NCBI GenBank assembly: GCA_016795365.1 | Contig: JAEUHN010000038.1 | Location: 1-64,000 of the forward strand | Origin: Verrucomicrobiaceae bacterium | GTDB lineage: Bacteria > Verrucomicrobiota > Verrucomicrobiia > Verrucomicrobiales > Verrucomicrobiaceae | Direction of reading: 5' to 3' | DNA: 64,000 nt | Shown here: positions 23,623 to 33,254 of the stretch, in pieces | Layout: each line of letters begins with the position of its first letter | How positions within the stretch are numbered: the first letter of the stretch is position 1 | Notes under the pieces: model-generated | What the model saw: the letters and a program-made list of their open reading frames with translations, nothing else | The model's database searches: none | What the model was told of the DNA's origin: nothing | Translations under genes and position numbers: made by a program

Positions 23623-23705
23623 TGTGAATGAAGTGGAGGAGAGCATCGGACCGTGAGGCTACGCGGAATGCGTGGCGTCGCAGCAGTTTGCGTGTCAGTC
23701 ATAGG

Positions 23706-24332
23706 TCAATTGGGTGGCGCTGTGGGTGGCGTTTCGTGGAAAGCCGTCGTGCCATCGGGGTTCAGGAAACGCAGCCGCCAGACCCCGCCGGTGACAAAGC
23801 CATTGCCGAGTCCTACGCGAGTCTTGCCACCCTTGGAGAACTGCATCCACGGCGCTCCCTGCGGACTCTTCCCTGCGTCCATATCCACGCGGCCCACCGC
23901 GGACTGAAGGATGAACTGGTTTCCGGCCGTGTTCATCTGGCAGAACAGGTTATCCTTGTCGGTGAGCGTTACCTTGGCTCCGTTGGCGTCAGCATCGAGG
24001 CTTGCTTTGGCGTTGCTACCATTCCACACGGTCAATCCGGTGCCTGTTCCGGTTTCGCCCAGAAAAAGGCGGTTCGCTCCTCCGGTTTGAAGTCGAAACT
24101 GGGTCAGATTCTTGGCGTCCACTTCCCAGACGCCGCGTTCCTGGCCCTTGGCATCCTTGAGGATAAATCGCTCAGCTTCGACGGTCGTTCCACGGCTGAT
24201 GGTGATGGCGCGCCCTTGCCAGCCCCATGCGACGGCCACGGCGGCAAGGATAAGGCTGAGCAGGGAAAACCAGCGCTGGCGGCGGAGTTGAGCTTCCAGG
24301 CGGTCGAGGCGGGATTCAGGATCGGAGTTCAT
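23706..24332 (-). CDS. Membrane-anchored hypothetical protein
   Basis: 208 residues. A short cytoplasmic N-terminus with a heptad-like stretch (RLDRLEAQLRRQ) is followed by one membrane segment (WFSLLSLILAAVAVAWGW). The outside part is a beta-repeat region (FILKDAKGQERGVWEV, LFLGETGTGTGL, VTLTDKDNLFCQM) that resembles a short beta-helix. No family is recognised. It lies between a toxin-antitoxin pair and a small exported protein, all minus strand. Confidence 0.7.
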   Translation of the reverse strand: MNSDPESRLDRLEAQLRRQRWFSLLSLILAAVAVAWGWQGRAITISRGTTVEAERFILKDAKGQERGVWEVDAKNLTQFRLQTGGANRLFLGETGTGTGLTVWNGSNAKASLDADANGAKVTLTDKDNLFCQMNTAGNQFILQSAVGRVDMDAGKSPQGAPWMQFSKGGKTRVGLGNGFVTGGVWRLRFLNPDGTTAFHETPPTAPPN

Positions 24333-24367
24333 AAATCATTCAAACGGAGTTGGATGCTACGAGCGCT

Positions 24368-24814
24368 TCAGGGCTTCTCGCCGTTCATATGGGGCAGGAT
24401 TTCCTTCGGGAAGTCAGGAGCCTCCATGCGGAGCTCATTGTCCGTGACCACATCACCATGCCATCCGATGTCTTTTACCACTTTCCACTGCTTGTTCTCG
24501 AGGTGAAGCACGGCGGTATGCATGGTGTCCAGGGTCTCATGTCTGCCATCTTGATGGACCACCACGGGTGCCCCAGAGAAAATGGCCCATCCGTTCTTCA
24601 CATTCAGAATGCTGATCTCGAACAGAATCTTGGAGGCAGGGGCCAGGACAGGCTCATCACGATACTCTGAGGCGTAAAGCTTGCGGAGTCCGTCACAGAT
24701 GGCTTTTCGAATGGGTGATCCGGGCTTGGGAGTCAAGCCATCGGCGGCGTGCGCCATGACGGCGAACAGCGAGATGAGGACGAGAAGGGCAGTTCTACGG
24801 AGTGTGGTAGGCAT
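24368..24814 (-). CDS. Exported hypothetical protein with PGSP-AICD motif
   Basis: 148 residues from ATG 24814. The signal peptide TTLRRTALLVLISLFAVMAHA is followed by LTPKPGSPIRKAICDGLRKLYASEY. The rest is a small alpha/beta domain (WAIFSGAPVVVHQDGRHETL, VLHLENKQWKVVKDIGW). The upstream open frame belongs to the frameshifted paralogue next door. No function is known. Confidence 0.75.
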   Translation of the reverse strand: MPTTLRRTALLVLISLFAVMAHAADGLTPKPGSPIRKAICDGLRKLYASEYRDEPVLAPASKILFEISILNVKNGWAIFSGAPVVVHQDGRHETLDTMHTAVLHLENKQWKVVKDIGWHGDVVTDNELRMEAPDFPKEILPHMNGEKP

Positions 24815-24879
24815 GTCTGATCGGTTTGGGGTCGGAAGGAGCTTGGCAGGCCTCGCAAAAGATCTGATGTTGAGAAAAC

Positions 24880-25151
24880 TCAGACGGCCACGCTGAAGAG
24901 GGGGAGGCATTCCAGGTAGGCGAAGTCGCCCTGCACGCGCAGGGTGTCGATCTTGAAGACCACGGGCTGAGCAGTGTCTTCTCGGCGTATTCGGCCTGCA
25001 CCAAGGCCCGCATGGCATCGCAGATGGCCTGGCGCTCGGGTGAGCCGGGGTTGGGCGTGTGCGGCGTCTGGGCGGAGAGCCTGGTGGTCGCCCCAAAGAT
25101 GACCAAGGCCAGACAGAGGAGTGATGGCAGGATGGATGGGCTTGGTTTCAT
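24880..25151 (-). pseudogene. Frameshifted paralogue of the PGSP exported protein
   Basis: The ORF from ATG 25151 encodes a signal peptide (LPSLLCLALVIFGATTRLSAQ) and NPGSPERQAICDAMRALVQAEYAEKTLL, clearly related to the gene at 24368-24814. Near 24975 the sensible reading moves to another frame (QPVVFKIDTLRVQGDFAYLE, then CLPLFSVAV) and stops at 24880. The domain is therefore both frameshifted and truncated. A sequencing error could explain the shift but not the early end. Confidence 0.65.
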
Positions 25152-25200
25152 TTGCGGGTTGTCGTTTTGTTGAAGGCCAATGTCGTTTGAGCTTCCTCGT

Positions 25201-28200
25201 TCATTTATCTTGGCTTGTGTTCGCTGCCGCAGCACCAGCGGGAGCTTGAGAAGCCATCTGGTCTAATTTACCTGCTACTCCTGAAGCAATGTCGCCTACT
25301 GCTGATACGCCCTGTGTTGTTACGTTCCCGGCAGCGTTGGTGAGTTTTTCGAAACCACGAACAGTTTGGTCGACAACTTTGGCACCTTGGAATGACAATG
25401 GATCTTTGCCCATTGAACGCAGGGAATCAGCAGCTCTCATTCCAATTTTTGCGTCTCCCCACTGTTTGATGAGGGAGCCGCTCTGATTTGCCAAACCTGT
25501 CAAGGCAGCTCCGATAACAGCTTGTTTAGCAACGTCCTGGATATTCACTTTACCAGTAGTGACATACTGCTTGGTCGCTTCCTCGACCCCTTTCCCAACG
25601 CCTCCAATGGCTGCCTGGGTTGCCGCTTGAACTAGGGGCGTAGAAGCCTTCAGGGCATTTGTGGCGAGCGCTGATGCACCGCTCGTTGCTGCCCCAATTG
25701 CTGCGGCAATCACGACCTCTTTTACGTCAATTTTAATCTCTGAAATATTGAAGGGACGACCTTGAACTTTTGCCTCCACCCATTGGTTTGCTGCTTGGGA
25801 TGCAACATTGACTGCTGCGCCAAGTAATGCCCCAACCGCAAAGTTAGCAAATTCGCCTTCTTCATCATTAAATGAAAGCGGATTGTTGGTTGCGTAGGCA
25901 TAGGCGTTTAAGCGTTGTGGCTCCAACAAGCATGCCTCGGGAAGTCGAAAGAAAACCGGGTCCACGGAGGCGAATCTCGCCGTGGTGTGTGCGCAATACC
26001 TCGCCTCAAAATACCCCAATCCACTCTCCCCATCCCGCTCCTTTTGCGTGAAGCCATAGGCTTCCTGCACGTTGCGGGGTTCGTGTTCGTTTCGCGGATG
26101 GCCGAAGGGGTAGAAGGTGCTTTCGCTGACGAGCTGGCCGGTGGTGTCGGTCATGACGCTGGAGGAGCCGAGGTGGTCCTGGTGGTAGTAGCGGACTTCC
26201 AGCGTGGGGTCGGCGGGGGCGAGGGTGAAGGCGGCGGTGTGGAGGGCGAAGATGGCTTCGCCGGGCTCCAGGTGGGCGGGCGCATCGCTGGCGGTGCTGA
26301 GGGCGCTGGGAAGGCGGAAGCGCCATGACTGGGCAGTGGCATCGAAGAACCAGAGGTTCGCGGTGGCGGGCAGCGCGGTTGCGAGGTCGAGGGACTGGAA
26401 GGTAGCGTTGCCGATCCAGTGGCGTCCGGCGGGGTAGTTCACGCTGGCGGGCGCGGCGGGTGTGCCGCGCAGGGCCAATTCGCCCGCTGTGCTGGCGCGG
26501 ACGCGAAGGAGGGTGCCTGCGGGGATGGCTTCGTTTGGCAAAATCGTGTGGTAGGTCTGCGTGGCGGGATCGCAGCGGTAGGCGTTTTGCACCGGGGCGC
26601 TGCTGAGCTGCGTGCCAGCATTCGTGAGGGCGACGGCCAGCGTGCAGAGGTTCCAGCCGGGCTGGAGGGTGAAGCGCTGGAGGCGCTGGGTGGCGTTCAG
26701 GTTTGTGGTGACTCGGGCGACGCGGGTTTCGCCGTTCCACACATACTTCGTGGGTTCTCCGCTGGGACGAAGCTCATAGGTCCTGTCGACGTAGATCGTG
26801 TATTCAGGCGAAGACGGGGAGACAGGGAGAGGGGGAGATTTGGAGAGGACACTTTTCGTGATGCGGCGGTCGGTGTAGTCGTAGGTGTAGTCGGCGCGCA
26901 TCTGGGCGTTTTCGACGACGATGAGGCGGTCTTTGAAGTCCCAGGTGCATGTCATGCCGTCGATGGTCTCCATGTTGCCGTTGGCATCGTAGGCGTAGCT
27001 GCGGGAGCCGCCGCTGACGGCGGTGAGGGCATGGGGGCCGGGCTGGCCTGCGCTGCGGCCGATGCGGTTGCTGGGGCCGGCGGTGCCGCCGTAGCTCATG
27101 GTGCCGAGATTGGTCAAAGGCAGGCCGTTTTCCGTGGCTGCGATGTTGCTGGTCTGGCTGAGCATGTTGCCAATGCGGTCGTAGGCGTAGCTGATGCTGC
27201 CTGCGGAGCCTGCCAGCAGTGCGGGGTATTGCACGCTGGTGAGGCGGTAGAGATCGTCGTAGCCGAAGACCTGGGTGTTCTTGCGCGGATCAGCGGCGGG
27301 GATGGCGGGGCGGTTGTCGTCGATCCGGGTGATGTTGGAGGCGGCGTCGAACTGGTAGGCGAAACTGATGAGCTGGGTGGCGTCCTTGGCGGTGCTGAGC
27401 GAGCGCAGGCGGAGGCGCGGGTCGTAGCTGTAGCTGGTGCCGACACCGTTGCCGTAGGTGGTGGTGTCGAGCTGGCCGCTGGCCTTGTAAGTCATGCCGG
27501 AGATGATGTGGCCGCTGGGGCCGCCGGTGATGGTCTGGGGGAGGTTGCGGGAATTGTAGCCGTAGATGACGTGGTCGCCGTCGGGGTAGGTCAAGGTGGT
27601 CAAGCGGTCAAGGCTGTCGTAGTTGAACTGGCTTTGATAACTTGAGAGCAATCCGGTCTTGGGATCGGGGATGCGTTTGATCTTCCAGGCGGTGCGGCCA
27701 CGGGCATCGTAGCTGAGCACCTCGCCGCCGCTGAGGTCGGTGACGCTGCTGAGCTTGCCTTTGACCTGCGTGCTGGTGGCGCTGGTGCCATCGCCCGCTG
27801 GGACGGTGGCAGGCGTGTCGTAGAAATAGCTCACATCGGGCGTGAGGCCGCGCGCATCGAGATAATCCTCGGTCTGGATGCGGTTCGCGCCGTCGTAGGT
27901 CATGCTGATGACCTGGGCCTTGGCATCGAGGGTCTGCGTGAGGTTCGACGCGGCGTCGTAGGTGTAAGTCATCACGCCGCGATCCGGGTCGTGCATGAAG
28001 ACCATGCGCTTCAGGCCATCGTAGCGCATCCACTTCTGGTTGTTCTGGCTGTCGAGGATGCGGATGAGGTTGTCCGCGAGGTCGTAAGTGTAGCGCGTGG
28101 GATAGGTGACGGGCGCGCCGGACTCCTTGTTGATCTCATCGACACCGACGAGTCGGTCGAGGCCGTCGCGGTATTGGAGGTGCGGCGTGTTGAAGTGCGT

Positions 28201-31200
28201 GGAGAGCGGGTCGGCGTCCTCCTCGTCAAAGAGGGCGGTTTTGAGCGGGAGGTAATCGGTGCGGGTGGCTTTGCGTGCGCCGCCGTTGGTCTCCGGCGGA
28301 TTGATGGTGGTGATGGCGCGGCCTGCGGCGTCGTAGAAATTCGTCACGCGGTCTCCATCGGGCGGTGGCTCGCGGAAGCTGGCGTTCACGCCGAAAAACG
28401 GCAGGTAGCTGTCCCGCTCCGCTCCGCGCGAGGTGTAGCGCTTCACGTCCTTGTAAACGAACTGCCCGCCCGCCACGCCTTCCTCGATGGTGCCGAGCTT
28501 GTGCCCCGCACCATCGGTGATCTGCACAATATCAAAGGTGCCGCCGCCTGCGGTCTCGCGGGACTTCACCGTCACGCGGCTGATCACCGGCTCGGCAGCG
28601 GAGACGCTGAGCGTGAGCGCACCCGACGACGTGTAGCTGTAGTCGAGCTTGCGCACGGTGTCGCCGGGACGGTATTCAAACACCTGCGTCGGCGCGGCGA
28701 GGGTGTCTCCCGGCTTCACGATGCCGGTGAGCCGGAAGAAGATGTCGTAGAGGTAGGTGCTGACGTTACCATTGAAGTCCGTGCTCGTGGTGATGACACC
28801 GCCGCCGCGATCATAGGTGGCGCTGGCGACGAGATCCGCGCTGCCATTGCCGACCTTGATGGTCTCCGTCTCCACATAGGTGCGGAAGACCGGATCGTAG
28901 CCATAGACTCGCTCATGCCCGCCGCCGGGGCCGGTGTAACTCGGATCGCGCACCGTGGTAGGGTTGCCGAAGCTGTCGTAGATCGTGGTGCTCGTAAGGC
29001 TGGCGTTTGCGCCGACACGCGGATCGCCGGGATGTGGTGAGTAGGCGGGAAAGGCGGTGCCGCTGGTGCCGATGAACTTCTCCTCGCTGGTCATGAGCCC
29101 GCGGGTGCCGATTTGGCCGAAGGCAAGGTTGTCGTAGTAGCTGCGGGACTTGCTGACGAAGTTGCCGAGTTCATCGGTGACGCTGACCTCGGTGGGCAGG
29201 CCGATGATCCAGGCTGCGAGATTGAATCCATACTGCGTGGTGGTGTGGCGCTCGTCATCGTAGGTGATGCCTGCCACGCCGCCGCTGGTGACACCGTAGC
29301 TGCGCTGGAGCGTTGGATTGCCGAAGAAGTCCACCTGCGTGTCGCTGGTAATGACGGCGGTGCTGGCTCCGGAGGCGAAGCTGTTGCCGCTGTGCAGGGT
29401 GCCGACGGCTTCGATGACCTGCTTGGAAACGAAGGACGAGAACGGGAAGGTGACCTTCTGGCCGTTCGTGGTGGCAAAGGGAAGGCTCGCGCCGGGCTGG
29501 GTGAAGCCGCCGGCGCTGCTGTGGATCGTTTTGAGGCTCCAGGTCTGGTATTCGCGAGTGAAGACGAGGCTGTCGCTGGCGAGCTGGCCGTCGTGCGTGC
29601 CTTCGTCGCTCTCGTCGATGAAGCCATCGAGGTCGTCGTCCACGCCGTTGAAGCTGGGGCCGATGACGTTGGTCTCGGTCCAGAGCACCTTGCCTTTGAG
29701 TGACTCCTCCTCGTAGCCGGAGATGGCATCGAACTCGTCGGTGGCGTTGTCGCCGTCGTTGTCCACGCCATCGGGCACGCCGGTGTGGAAGGCCAGGCGG
29801 GTGAGTGTGCTGGGCGAGTTCACCTCCGGCGCGGGACCGCCATCGGTGAGGCGGTCGTCGCCGCGCTCGACCTTCTTGGCGAAGGCAAAGCCGCGGAACT
29901 CCTTTTCAAACGCATCGTAGTAGCCGTCGAAGTAGCTGAACTCGGTGACGTAGCGGTCTTCGCCGGGCAGGGCGTCGAGATCGAGACCGAAGCGTTTGCT
30001 GATCTTCGACACGCACCAGGAGGGGAAGGGCAGGCGCGTGTGCCAGGGATTCGCGCCGAGCTTCGCCATCACATAGAAGTCCGTGCTGGTGCGGTAACTC
30101 AGCTCGGTGCGCAGGCCGATGCCGTTGTCGATCACGGCGAGGAGGTTCGGTTTGGTGAGGCCGATGAAGTCCACGTAGCTGATGCGGTAGGCACCCGCGC
30201 TGGGATCCCAGTTTTCCCAGAGCAGGTCGGTGGTGCCGTTGCCATTGATGTCGGCCTGCTGGAGGACGGTGGTGCCTTTGATGTAGTCGGGCGTGTTGGC
30301 CACCTCGAAGCGGCGGGAGAAGCTGTCGTTGCCTAGATTCAGCCAGTAGGCGACGTGGTCGTAGGCCACGGCCACGATGTCGGCGAGGCCGTCCCCATTC
30401 ACGTCGCGCACGAAGACATCCTCGATGGGGATGACGCTGAGGTCGATGCTGCCTCCCATGACGATGCGCGTGCCCCAGGAGCCGCGACCTTTGTTCGGCC
30501 AGTAGGTGATCTCCAGCGTGTTTTGGAAGATGTGGATGCGGGCGAGATCGAGCAGGCGGTCGCCATTCATATCGGCGAGCTTCACATGCTGACCGTCGTC
30601 GAAATTCAGCGCGTCGGCGAAGGTGATGTCGCCCATCTGCGGTTCGCCGAAGAGGTAGATGCCGTCCTCCTCCCAGAGCGTGCCGCGATTGTAGTAATAC
30701 ACGAAGCCGCCCGGCGTGGTCTTCATGAAGTCGATGAGCTTGTCACCGTTCAGGTCGAGCGTGCGGACGGTGGGATCGTTCAGCTCGAAGGGCGGGTAGG
30801 GCGTGGTGAAGTTGCGTTCCGTGCCCCAGGTCGGCTGTGTGTCGTTGTTGCCGCGTGGCAGCGTGGTGTTTGGGAAAAAGACAAACTGCCCTGTGCCTGC
30901 CTTTTGCACCAGGTCGATGCGGCCATCGCCATCGTAGTCGGCGAGATCAGCGCCATCTTGATCCAGGGTGATGCCGGTGGGCTGCGAAACGTAGTTTGTG
31001 AGTGAAGAGAAGCGCCCGAGGCCGTGGTTATAGACGACACTGTGTTGGGAGTTCACCGGGTTGGTGAAGAAGAAGTCGGGCAGCGCGTCGCAGTTGATGT
31101 CGGCGAGGGCGAGGTTGGGATTGCCGATGGAAACGGGCGCGGGATTCAGGAAGGAGCCGCGCTGCACCAGCGCCGCGTCGAAGCGTGTGTAGCCGAGTCT

Positions 31201-32184
31201 CAACGGCGGGAGGTAGTTGTTGTCGGTGACGCCGTTGTCGAACTGCGTCACCTGCCGCAGCATCGAAAACATCTGCCCGCCATCGTTCACGCTGATGGGC
31301 TCGATGGGATCATCGGCTGGCAGTGTGTAGCCGAGCTTGTAGCGCCGCACGAGCGCGCCCTGCGAGGTCACGCGGATCTGGTGGCAGCGACGGCCGGTGC
31401 GCACGCTGAAGCTGCTGAGGTAGGAGGTGAAGGCATCGGCACGTGTCTCGTAATCGAAGATGATGGCGTGGTAGTTTGCGCCGAAGATGCTGTAGCGGAT
31501 CTCCGAGCAATAGATGTTCCCCGGCGAGTCCGGGAAGGTCGTGTAGAGATGCTCCATGCGGTTGCCATGCACGTCGATGACGTCGTCCACGCACCACTTG
31601 AAGGTGTCGTCGAAGGTCTGGCCTGCGCCCGGGCGTATGATGCGCGAGGGATTCGAGGCCAGCGGCTTGCTGCCAAGGTAGTGCCGGGTGCCGTTCTTCG
31701 TGTAGATGATCCAGCCGGTGCCGTCGCGCACGATGCGGCGGAACTCGCCTTCGTTCTCCGTGCGGTAGGAGCCGTCGGAGAGTGGCACGAGTTCTTCGCC
31801 GCCGAGGATGAACTTATCCCCTGCCCCGTAGGTCGGCAGGCCTTTTTCTGTCTGGCGCTGGATGGAGAGCAATCCATCGGTCCAGGCGATTCCGAAGGGG
31901 CCATTGCCACCGCCACTGTTGTAGCGCAGCACCACGCTCGGCTGAAGCCCCGCCACACCGGGTGGGGCAGCGATTTTGACCGAGTAGGAGGAGGTGCCGG
32001 TATTGAGCTGCGGCTCGAAAGAATCACCGAGGCCTTCGATGCTGCCGGGGCCGGAGGGAAGGGAGATTTTGTTCAGGCCGACGCCGGTCTTGTCACCTGC
32101 GGTGAGCAGGCAGTAGGGAGTAAGGAGCAGGGAGCCCAGAATGACAAATGACCACCTTCTGGCGAAGGCGGCTACAATCGGCAT
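25201..32184 (-). CDS. Exported SpvB / FG-GAP / Rhs-repeat protein, TcB-TcC-like
   Basis: About 2,327 residues from ATG 32184; the ATG at 32202 lies in a dispersed repeat. After a signal peptide (SFVILGSLLLTPYCLLTA) comes an SpvB domain (LPSGPGSIEGLGDSFEPQ, VLRYNSGGGNGPFGIAW). FG-GAP/VCBS propeller repeats follow (DINCDALPDFFF, DYDGDGRIDLV, DVNGDGLADIV), then many YD/Rhs repeats and the Rhs core (YYHQDHLGSSSVMTD to NAYAYATNNPLSF, near 2030-2105). The order SpvB-propeller-Rhs is that of Tc toxin TcB-TcC. A GWNL module (LQPGWNLCTLAVAL) sits just before the core. The C-terminal 220 residues are a hydrophobic, Gly/Ala-rich tip of no known family. It is last in the exported-protein run. Confidence 0.85.
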   Translation of the reverse strand: MPIVAAFARRWSFVILGSLLLTPYCLLTAGDKTGVGLNKISLPSGPGSIEGLGDSFEPQLNTGTSSYSVKIAAPPGVAGLQPSVVLRYNSGGGNGPFGIAWTDGLLSIQRQTEKGLPTYGAGDKFILGGEELVPLSDGSYRTENEGEFRRIVRDGTGWIIYTKNGTRHYLGSKPLASNPSRIIRPGAGQTFDDTFKWCVDDVIDVHGNRMEHLYTTFPDSPGNIYCSEIRYSIFGANYHAIIFDYETRADAFTSYLSSFSVRTGRRCHQIRVTSQGALVRRYKLGYTLPADDPIEPISVNDGGQMFSMLRQVTQFDNGVTDNNYLPPLRLGYTRFDAALVQRGSFLNPAPVSIGNPNLALADINCDALPDFFFTNPVNSQHSVVYNHGLGRFSSLTNYVSQPTGITLDQDGADLADYDGDGRIDLVQKAGTGQFVFFPNTTLPRGNNDTQPTWGTERNFTTPYPPFELNDPTVRTLDLNGDKLIDFMKTTPGGFVYYYNRGTLWEEDGIYLFGEPQMGDITFADALNFDDGQHVKLADMNGDRLLDLARIHIFQNTLEITYWPNKGRGSWGTRIVMGGSIDLSVIPIEDVFVRDVNGDGLADIVAVAYDHVAYWLNLGNDSFSRRFEVANTPDYIKGTTVLQQADINGNGTTDLLWENWDPSAGAYRISYVDFIGLTKPNLLAVIDNGIGLRTELSYRTSTDFYVMAKLGANPWHTRLPFPSWCVSKISKRFGLDLDALPGEDRYVTEFSYFDGYYDAFEKEFRGFAFAKKVERGDDRLTDGGPAPEVNSPSTLTRLAFHTGVPDGVDNDGDNATDEFDAISGYEEESLKGKVLWTETNVIGPSFNGVDDDLDGFIDESDEGTHDGQLASDSLVFTREYQTWSLKTIHSSAGGFTQPGASLPFATTNGQKVTFPFSSFVSKQVIEAVGTLHSGNSFASGASTAVITSDTQVDFFGNPTLQRSYGVTSGGVAGITYDDERHTTTQYGFNLAAWIIGLPTEVSVTDELGNFVSKSRSYYDNLAFGQIGTRGLMTSEEKFIGTSGTAFPAYSPHPGDPRVGANASLTSTTIYDSFGNPTTVRDPSYTGPGGGHERVYGYDPVFRTYVETETIKVGNGSADLVASATYDRGGGVITTSTDFNGNVSTYLYDIFFRLTGIVKPGDTLAAPTQVFEYRPGDTVRKLDYSYTSSGALTLSVSAAEPVISRVTVKSRETAGGGTFDIVQITDGAGHKLGTIEEGVAGGQFVYKDVKRYTSRGAERDSYLPFFGVNASFREPPPDGDRVTNFYDAAGRAITTINPPETNGGARKATRTDYLPLKTALFDEEDADPLSTHFNTPHLQYRDGLDRLVGVDEINKESGAPVTYPTRYTYDLADNLIRILDSQNNQKWMRYDGLKRMVFMHDPDRGVMTYTYDAASNLTQTLDAKAQVISMTYDGANRIQTEDYLDARGLTPDVSYFYDTPATVPAGDGTSATSTQVKGKLSSVTDLSGGEVLSYDARGRTAWKIKRIPDPKTGLLSSYQSQFNYDSLDRLTTLTYPDGDHVIYGYNSRNLPQTITGGPSGHIISGMTYKASGQLDTTTYGNGVGTSYSYDPRLRLRSLSTAKDATQLISFAYQFDAASNITRIDDNRPAIPAADPRKNTQVFGYDDLYRLTSVQYPALLAGSAGSISYAYDRIGNMLSQTSNIAATENGLPLTNLGTMSYGGTAGPSNRIGRSAGQPGPHALTAVSGGSRSYAYDANGNMETIDGMTCTWDFKDRLIVVENAQMRADYTYDYTDRRITKSVLSKSPPLPVSPSSPEYTIYVDRTYELRPSGEPTKYVWNGETRVARVTTNLNATQRLQRFTLQPGWNLCTLAVALTNAGTQLSSAPVQNAYRCDPATQTYHTILPNEAIPAGTLLRVRASTAGELALRGTPAAPASVNYPAGRHWIGNATFQSLDLATALPATANLWFFDATAQSWRFRLPSALSTASDAPAHLEPGEAIFALHTAAFTLAPADPTLEVRYYHQDHLGSSSVMTDTTGQLVSESTFYPFGHPRNEHEPRNVQEAYGFTQKERDGESGLGYFEARYCAHTTARFASVDPVFFRLPEACLLEPQRLNAYAYATNNPLSFNDEEGEFANFAVGALLGAAVNVASQAANQWVEAKVQGRPFNISEIKIDVKEVVIAAAIGAATSGASALATNALKASTPLVQAATQAAIGGVGKGVEEATKQYVTTGKVNIQDVAKQAVIGAALTGLANQSGSLIKQWGDAKIGMRAADSLRSMGKDPLSFQGAKVVDQTVRGFEKLTNAAGNVTTQGVSAVGDIASGVAGKLDQMASQAPAGAAAANTSQDK

Positions 32185-32185
32185 T

Positions 32186-32229
32186 TGGGGTTCATTCGTC
32201 ATTCCTCATTCGGGTTTCGTCATTTCGTC
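32186..32229. repeat. Dispersed ATTCGTCATT-type element
   Basis: The stretch GTTCATTCGTCATTCCTCA followed by TTCGGGTTTCGTCATTTCG recurs in similar form near 37838-37860 and 62460-62592. It overlaps the first codons of the Rhs gene and the end of the PPIase gene. Confidence 0.5.
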
Positions 32230-33254
32230 CTCACCGGCCCCATCGGCGGGCCGCTCTGCTTGGTGGCGTCCTGGATTTCGGCGGCGACTTTTTCCGGGAA
32301 GGTCTGGACCTGCACGCTGCCCTTGAGCTGCTCGACAAAGGTGTTGTAGGCGTCGAGCCGCTTCTTGCGCATCATCTGCTGGGCGATCTGCGCCTTGGCC
32401 TGGTCGTAGGCCGTGGCCTTGCCGTCGCGCAGCTCGGCCTGCTTCACGAAATAGACCCAGTCGTTGTGCTCGATGGGGCCGACGATTTCGTTGCTGTCCT
32501 TGGCCTCGAAGACCGCTTTGAGCACGGATTCGGGGTATTGCTTGTTCGCCTCACCTTTGACCAGCCAGTTCGTCATGCCGGCGTAGGCTTGCGCGGCGGG
32601 ATCGTCCGAGAACTGCTTCACCAGCTCCGAAAATGGCACCTGCTTGGCCGCGATGGCGGTCTTCACGGCATCGAGCTTTTGGGCGAACTGCGGCTCCTGA
32701 CCCTTCCGCTTCAGCAGGCCGAGAATTTGGGCCTTGGCGAGTGTCGGCGGGGTGAACTGGGCGAGGTTGGTGTCGTAGTAGGCTTTGAGTTCCGCTTCCG
32801 TCGGCACCGCGCCCTGATGTTCCTTGTCCACCGTGGCCAGCAGGAGCTTCTGCACGGCCTGGGACTTCACGTAGCGGCGGATGTCGGGATCGTCCTCGTA
32901 GCCGAGTTCCTTGGCCTTGGCGGCGAGGATCTCGTTGTTCACGGCATCGCGGATCGCAAGTTCGCGGTCCTTGTCGATTTGCAAGTTGTAGCCGTTCTGC
33001 GCCGCGATCACCTGGAGCGAGGCCATGGTGATCGGCTCGGTGCCGACCATGGCGATCACGGGCGTGCCGTCCTTCGTGGCAGCGGGGAGCGGAGGCGGGG
33101 CTTTGGAGCAGGCGGTGAAGAGGAGGAGAAGGGGAGAAAGGGAGACGAGCAGGTGGTAGGGAAGCGCTGTGGCGCGTCCCTCCAAGTCGGACCCGACGCA
33201 GCGGGTCCCTACCGGTTCGGCATTAGAAATTCGGGAACTCAGGGGCGTTGCCAT
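32220..33254 (-). CDS. SurA/PpiC-like peptidyl-prolyl isomerase lipoprotein
   Basis: Up to 344 residues. The lipobox LLLLFTACSKA places it as a lipoprotein. The first 30 residues before the signal peptide are encoded by a palindromic element (33155-33213), so the true start is uncertain; ATG 33254 is the only conventional one. The N-terminal SurA-like helices (AIRDAVNNEILAAKAKELGY) and the parvulin domain (AQILGLLKRKGQEPQFAQKL to VYFVKQAEL) are visible. It lies between a TcA-like gene and the Rhs gene and may help these very large exported proteins fold. Confidence 0.8.
   Translation of the reverse strand: MATPLSSRISNAEPVGTRCVGSDLEGRATALPYHLLVSLSPLLLLFTACSKAPPPLPAATKDGTPVIAMVGTEPITMASLQVIAAQNGYNLQIDKDRELAIRDAVNNEILAAKAKELGYEDDPDIRRYVKSQAVQKLLLATVDKEHQGAVPTEAELKAYYDTNLAQFTPPTLAKAQILGLLKRKGQEPQFAQKLDAVKTAIAAKQVPFSELVKQFSDDPAAQAYAGMTNWLVKGEANKQYPESVLKAVFEAKDSNEIVGPIEHNDWVYFVKQAELRDGKATAYDQAKAQIAQQMMRKKRLDAYNTFVEQLKGSVQVQTFPEKVAAEIQDATKQSGPPMGPVRTK
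33155..33213. repeat. 59-bp palindromic element with GGTAGGGA ends
   Basis: Ends GGTAGGGA and TCCCTACC form an 8-bp terminal inverted repeat. Inside are GTGGCGCGTCCCTCC and GTCGGACCCGACGCAGCGGG. It is a REP/MITE-like element and is read in frame as the pre-signal part of the PPIase lipoprotein. Confidence 0.6.
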
